From Enoplolaimus lenunculus (lineage: Eukaryota; Nematoda; Enoplea; Enoplida; Thoracostomopsidae): a stretch of DNA of 64,000 nt. Positions 60,801 through 64,000 of the stretch are shown one piece after another. A program made the translations under genes and the position numbers. The stretch covers positions 1 to 64,000 of the forward strand of contig JASANG010004123.1 of NCBI GenBank assembly GCA_030248215.1, in the 5' to 3' direction. Under the pieces are notes generated by a model. It was not told the DNA's origin, did no database searches, and saw only the letters and a program-made list of their open reading frames with translations. Within the stretch, counting starts at the first letter, position 1. Every line of letters begins with the position of its first letter.

Positions 60801-63674
60801 TGGTGTACGTCGCAGTAAACTTAATCATTTAGTAACTCGTATGGTGCAGCCCGAGGAGACGAATACCGTTGTCGATTGTGAGCCAGTTTTGCCGAAGCCG
60901 CAAAAACGCTACTGTTTGTTCGTTGCCTTACCGTTTAACTGTGTCGGCGCATTTACAATCAAACAAAAGCCGTATTGCACCATTGCCAAATAAAATGTAT
61001 CAGGAACTTCAATGTCTCCGCCAACCTAAAATACCAAAATAACTTTATTTTTAAACAAAATTAACGTTTTTAAACCGACAGAATAATTCATTGGCTTGCG
61101 CTATACTTGATGCGCACCGCCGCACGCCGGCGCGCTGAACGGTGAAAATATTTTATTAAAAAATGCCGCCACCAAAACATTTTGCCTATTTTTTGTTAAC
61201 CACCCATAGCAGGGCGAGGTGGCGATGGTAGGTCGCGTCGGCGTCCGGCACAGTAAAGTATAACGCAATTTTTAAACGTTAAACATTGCTTATTATCAAG
61301 AACACTGACGCTTAATTTTTTGGTGAAAGCTTCTAGCAATCGGAATAGTCATTGTCCTGGTTAACTATGTAGGTATGTCTTTGTTTACCAATTTTGGTTT
61401 AACCTAAATTTGTAATCGACTAATGTACCAGTGAAACATTGCCTAAACACTCTATTTCAGCTTTAAATAGAAAATGCCTTCTTGTTGAAGCCGTTAAGAC
61501 ATCAAACATGAGGGTAGGTCAACATCACTGGGCAGGATGTCGGCTGGAACATGACGGCATCGGAATGACATCGAACATCATCAAAAAAGTATAGCGAACC
61601 CTTACGGTCAAAAAAGAATCATAGCTAATTTGTGGAATTCCATCAATTTTAGCGATATCTTGCGATCGCCAAAACTTGAGGTTTGCGTTCGGCTCTGTTT
61701 TTTCTGTCGGTTCGTGTAACTGCTGAAGCCATTGAGATGAATAAGTTGACTTGTGGCCGTCGGACCATTGGACCTGAATTTGGTTTGAGTCTAAAATGAA
61801 TTAAATTTTACTGAATTTGGCGACGAATCCCTAGCTAGCGAGGATCAGTCGTCAGGGAAATTTTTACCCACCCCCGTAGAAATGTTATATCAAATCCGGT
61901 TTCCCCCTTCAGTTAAAGGGGGATTGACTTGATACTATAAGAAACAAGGAATCAGTTTATGCTTCTTGGATATTTTCTGGCCGTTTCCGTGAAACCCCCG
62001 TATGGCTCTAATATTTTTGACACATCCCCTTTAAATCTTGAGCACACTACACACATGTTAGGCATAGAGTTGGTAATGCAAAAAATCATGGTTATGTTAC
62101 CTCTTTCGTTAACTTCTACGTCCTTAATAGGCCGAATTATGCCGGTGTTGAAACGTATGCTTTGTGGGACGTTTACTGAATCAAGCATATTTTGAAGCAT
62201 AACGTGAATTTTTTAAACAAATTAAACCCCTCAAAATCGGCGTACTTTACTCGATTGACCGCAAGGGGCCGTACCAGCAAAATCACAAGCCATCAATTTT
62301 AGAGTAACGACTTGCTACTTGTATCTCAAATAGTAAACCAATAGCATAGAAATGAAACGTAGTTAGAAAATTTCGCATTTCACGTTTACGTTAAACTGAG
62401 TATACAGAAGGGTAGCGATGTACGCCCCCCTGAACGGTTTTGTAGATAGCTGACGGAAGCGATATCCACTTGAAAAATGAAAACAAAACATAATATAGTA
62501 CCCGCGTTTCCGGAAAAGAAATTGACAGCTGGCAAAAACGTACCGTTTACTGTAAACTCGACGGGTTTAATGTCCATTGAGGTATCAATGACACTTTTGA
62601 TTCGTTGATTTGTGGCCGTATTGTAACAGTGTGTACACTTACAATGATCCCGCAACCAAATATGACCTGTATTGCGAAACAAACAACAGCGATTTTTGTG
62701 TCAGCTAAATTGTAACCAGTAAAACATTCCGGCTTGGGTAGTATGACCGTTTAATGGCAATACGATGTAATCGTTGACACCCTCTTAAAATTTTGGCTAG
62801 TGTATAGAACAGGGACATAACAATAGTATAAGCAAATTCTTAAGTCTAAGCCTAAGCCTAAACCTAAGCGTTCGCATAAGCATATACCTAAGCCTAAGCT
62901 TAAGCAAAGTCTGCTCGTGATCTTTACAAAAGCCAAAGTTTCGAGCTGATGTTTCCAACAATAGTACCGAAGGAATTATATTTTCTTATTGTAAACGCGC
63001 AACATTTAAGTCTGTTTCCACTTTGGGAAATATAATGTAAAATACACAGTTCCAAAAACCTAGCTGCAAAGATAAGTTCAAAACCAACTCTACGCCTTTT
63101 CGAAACATTAGCCTATAAATCCAAGGCTTACTCTGCTGGAGTCCTCTTGAAAAACGGGATATCACTACAAGAAACCCCACTGTAAATTGCAATAAGTTGA
63201 TTAATCAATTCAGCGAGCGAATTAGTGTTTTTCTGAGTTGATATCAGTAAACGTTAACTCACTCTGAGTTGAGTTGATTCTTAATCTAAGTGTAGAGTCA
63301 ATTCCGGGTGATTTGTTTAGTTGACTCAGAGTGACTTCAACCAATTCAGAATTCCGAGTTCTGCAAGGCCTAATTCAGACTCCGTGATTCCATTCAATCT
63401 GAATTAAAATTAACTCATTGGAATTTACAGCTGCATGGAACACACAAATGAGGAAATAGGACAAAAAAAATTGCTAACACAACTTACTCAACTCCAGCGG
63501 TTTATTGTTCAAACCGCAGTCAAATCCGTCAAACTTTAATCGATCTTCTAATTGTGTAATTTTCAACTTGCAATCTCCAGTTGCTGTTGCAACACGAGCT
63601 CTAGACGCAGTTTTGAGGGTTGACGTCCCAAGCTTAATTGCCCGAGGAAAGCATCGATATATTGAAGAAAACAT
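54807..63674 (-). CDS. TMLHE: Trimethyllysine/gamma-butyrobetaine dioxygenase (TMLHE-like)
   Basis: 2-oxoglutarate/Fe(II) dioxygenase of carnitine synthesis. Seven exons (63488-63674, 62544-62666, 61606-61790, 60932-61025, 59882-60048, 58303-58520, 54807-55104) join with matching phases to 423 aa; human TMLHE is 421. Residues 1-40 are basic and lack acidic residues (MFSSIYRCFPRAIKLG), a mitochondrial-type leader. IWLRDHCKCTHCYN (65-78) plus H116 (WSDGH) match the N-terminal zinc site. Iron ligands are HTD (239-241) and H392 in DNYRILHGR; the co-substrate arginine lies in RRELGG. The leader, CYN..T.QR and HTDGTY favour TMLHE, while the three-cysteine zinc site resembles BBOX1. The exon 5 donor (GTTAGC) is weak. 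Confidence 0.88.
55255..55325 (-). other. tRNA-like sequence, probably pseudogene
   Basis: On the minus strand TGGTAGTGTAATGGTAGC resembles an A box and AGTTCGATTCCAAG a B box. TTGACC..GGTCAA could form an anticodon stem, but the loop is too large and the T stem does not pair. Lies in the last intron of the dioxygenase gene. Confidence 0.4.
55650..58282. mobile_element. TIR element hosting the LTR remnant
   Basis: ATATATGTCGTAGGCCAATC at the left and TTGCCTACGACATATATA at the right are inverted copies. Between them lie short CCAATCTGCTATT repeats and the LTR element. The right end is 20 bases from the donor of the dioxygenase's last intron. Confidence 0.65.
55824..58204 (-). mobile_element. 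Ty3/gypsy-type LTR element remnant
   Basis: Two LTRs of 364 bases (55824-56187 and 57841-58204), both starting TGTAAAACG and ending CGTTACA, are almost identical, so the insertion is young. GTCT flanks both sides. On the minus strand between them is an integrase region (56,201-57,304) with the catalytic-core phrases DRFTRWPEAIP, SDRGAQFQSALW and TAYHPACNDAVERFHR. Nearer the 5' LTR is a 2A-like VERNPGP phrase. The internal part is about 1.65 kb, far shorter than a whole gypsy element, so it is a broken, non-autonomous fossil. It sits inside another transposon in an intron. Confidence 0.9.
58527..58722. mobile_element. Family-2 MITE against exon 6 acceptor
   Basis: AATAGGTTTTCAAACAAACG to CATACATTTGAGAATACGG. 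Its left edge is about seven bases from the 3' splice site of dioxygenase exon 6, so it may supply part of the splice signal. Confidence 0.65.
59436..59611. mobile_element. Family-2 MITE in intron 5 of the dioxygenase gene
   Basis: TTTCAAACTAACGAACGGC to CTACACACATTTGAGAATAC, with TATCACCAACTGG before the end. Confidence 0.65.
59730..59868. mobile_element. GC-rich TIR element against exon 5 donor
   Basis: GGGCAGCGTCGTCCGCTGTC to CCACGACAAGCATAAGG, CG-rich core. Ends about 13 bases from the 5' splice site of dioxygenase exon 5. Confidence 0.55.
60212..60781 (+). mobile_element. Composite repeat: gypsy RT fragment plus tRNA-like tail (copy 2)
   Basis: Nearly identical to 38,407-38,978 over its whole length, including the abrupt start TGCGTAATTTCTTCC and the end TTTTTCGCTTAA. 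The TIR part is 60,483-60,751. Lies in intron 4 of the dioxygenase gene. The RT part is a fossil fragment. Confidence 0.78.
61089..61266. mobile_element. GC-rich TIR element in intron 3 of the dioxygenase gene
   Basis: Ends GCTTGCGCTATACTTG and AAAGTATAACGCAA in inverted orientation, CG-rich arms around an AT-rich middle. Confidence 0.55.
62795..62934. mobile_element. TTAGGC-MITE in intron 1 of the dioxygenase gene
   Basis: GGCTAGTGTATAGAACAGGG to GATCTTTACAAAAGCC, 140 bases, with two CCTAAGCCTAAG blocks. Flanks are only loosely alike. Confidence 0.75.
63178..63431. mobile_element. Family-5 MITE
   Basis: CACTGTAAATTGCAATAAGT to TTGGAATTTACAGCTG, rich in CTGAGTT/AACTCAGA. Relative of 33,705-33,926. 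Confidence 0.6.
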
Positions 63675-64000
63675 TTGGAGTTAAAAATGATTTTAAAAAA
63701 ATTGTTAAATTGTTTACAATTAACAAAAATAAAGCTACACAAATGAGAAGCTACACAAATGAAAGCCCGTTGGTAGGTTACCTTGCTGGGGGGGAAGCTA
63801 AAATTTTCCAGGAATGGTATACAAGGGTTTTCGTTGACTTACAAAGGTTGAAAATTTTCATGGAGGGCTAAAATTTTTCCAGGGCAAGGTTGAGCCTTTC
63901 TCGTCTTCCGCTGGCTATGGGCCCGCACAAATGTGCTTAATTTTAATGTAAAGCAATGTTTTTCACTGACTAAAAATAAATACACTTGGCTGCGGCCGTG
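63675..64000. other. Upstream of the dioxygenase gene
   Basis: No TATA box, gene or recognised repeat can be supported here. Confidence 0.4.

Overview
The window looks like a repeat-rich animal genome, most likely a nematode and probably not a compact rhabditid. The evidence for that is: spliced genes with GT-AG introns of hundreds to thousands of bases; small heat-shock proteins of the nematode HSP-16 type arranged partly head to head; and short arrays of the nematode telomere hexamer TTAGGC scattered throughout, though always inside a transposon-like repeat. The species cannot be named from sequence alone.

Region 1 (1-30,200) is one giant inverted repeat. The left arm (about 31-14,560) mirrors the right arm (about 15,475-30,196) around a spacer of roughly 0.9 kb. 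The right arm holds three complete four-exon small heat-shock protein (sHSP) genes: gene C on the minus strand (15,490-18,157), head to head with gene B on the plus strand (20,550-23,354), then gene A in tandem with B (26,982-29,057). Each has a TATA box and a heat-shock element upstream. C and B share a 2.4-kb divergent control region that contains a 69-bp tandem repeat. The left arm carries mirror copies A', B' and C' that are increasingly eroded by small indels towards the centre. The left arm ends within 30 bases of the window edge, so an assembly fold-back must be weighed against a real inverted duplication.

Region 2 (30,600-50,300) holds two minus-strand genes for four-span membrane proteins of the claudin/PMP22 type. 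Gene D has five exons, 492 aa and a glutamine-rich tail. Gene E has three exons, 283 aa and one GC-AG intron. About 9.6 kb of repeat-filled DNA separates them.

Region 3 (54,807-63,674, minus) is a seven-exon, 423-aa 2-oxoglutarate/Fe(II) dioxygenase of the trimethyllysine dioxygenase / gamma-butyrobetaine dioxygenase family (carnitine synthesis). It has a mitochondrial-type leader, and its length is nearly that of human TMLHE. Its introns are full of mobile elements, including a Ty3/gypsy-type LTR remnant nested inside a terminal-inverted-repeat element.

At least eight families of short inverted-repeat elements (MITEs) fill the rest. The most striking is a family of about 200 bp whose interior is degenerate TTAGGC repeats and whose cleanest copies have 8-bp target duplications, as hAT elements do. 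One array shows the same family turned into a local satellite. Several MITE ends lie within 6-20 bases of splice sites.
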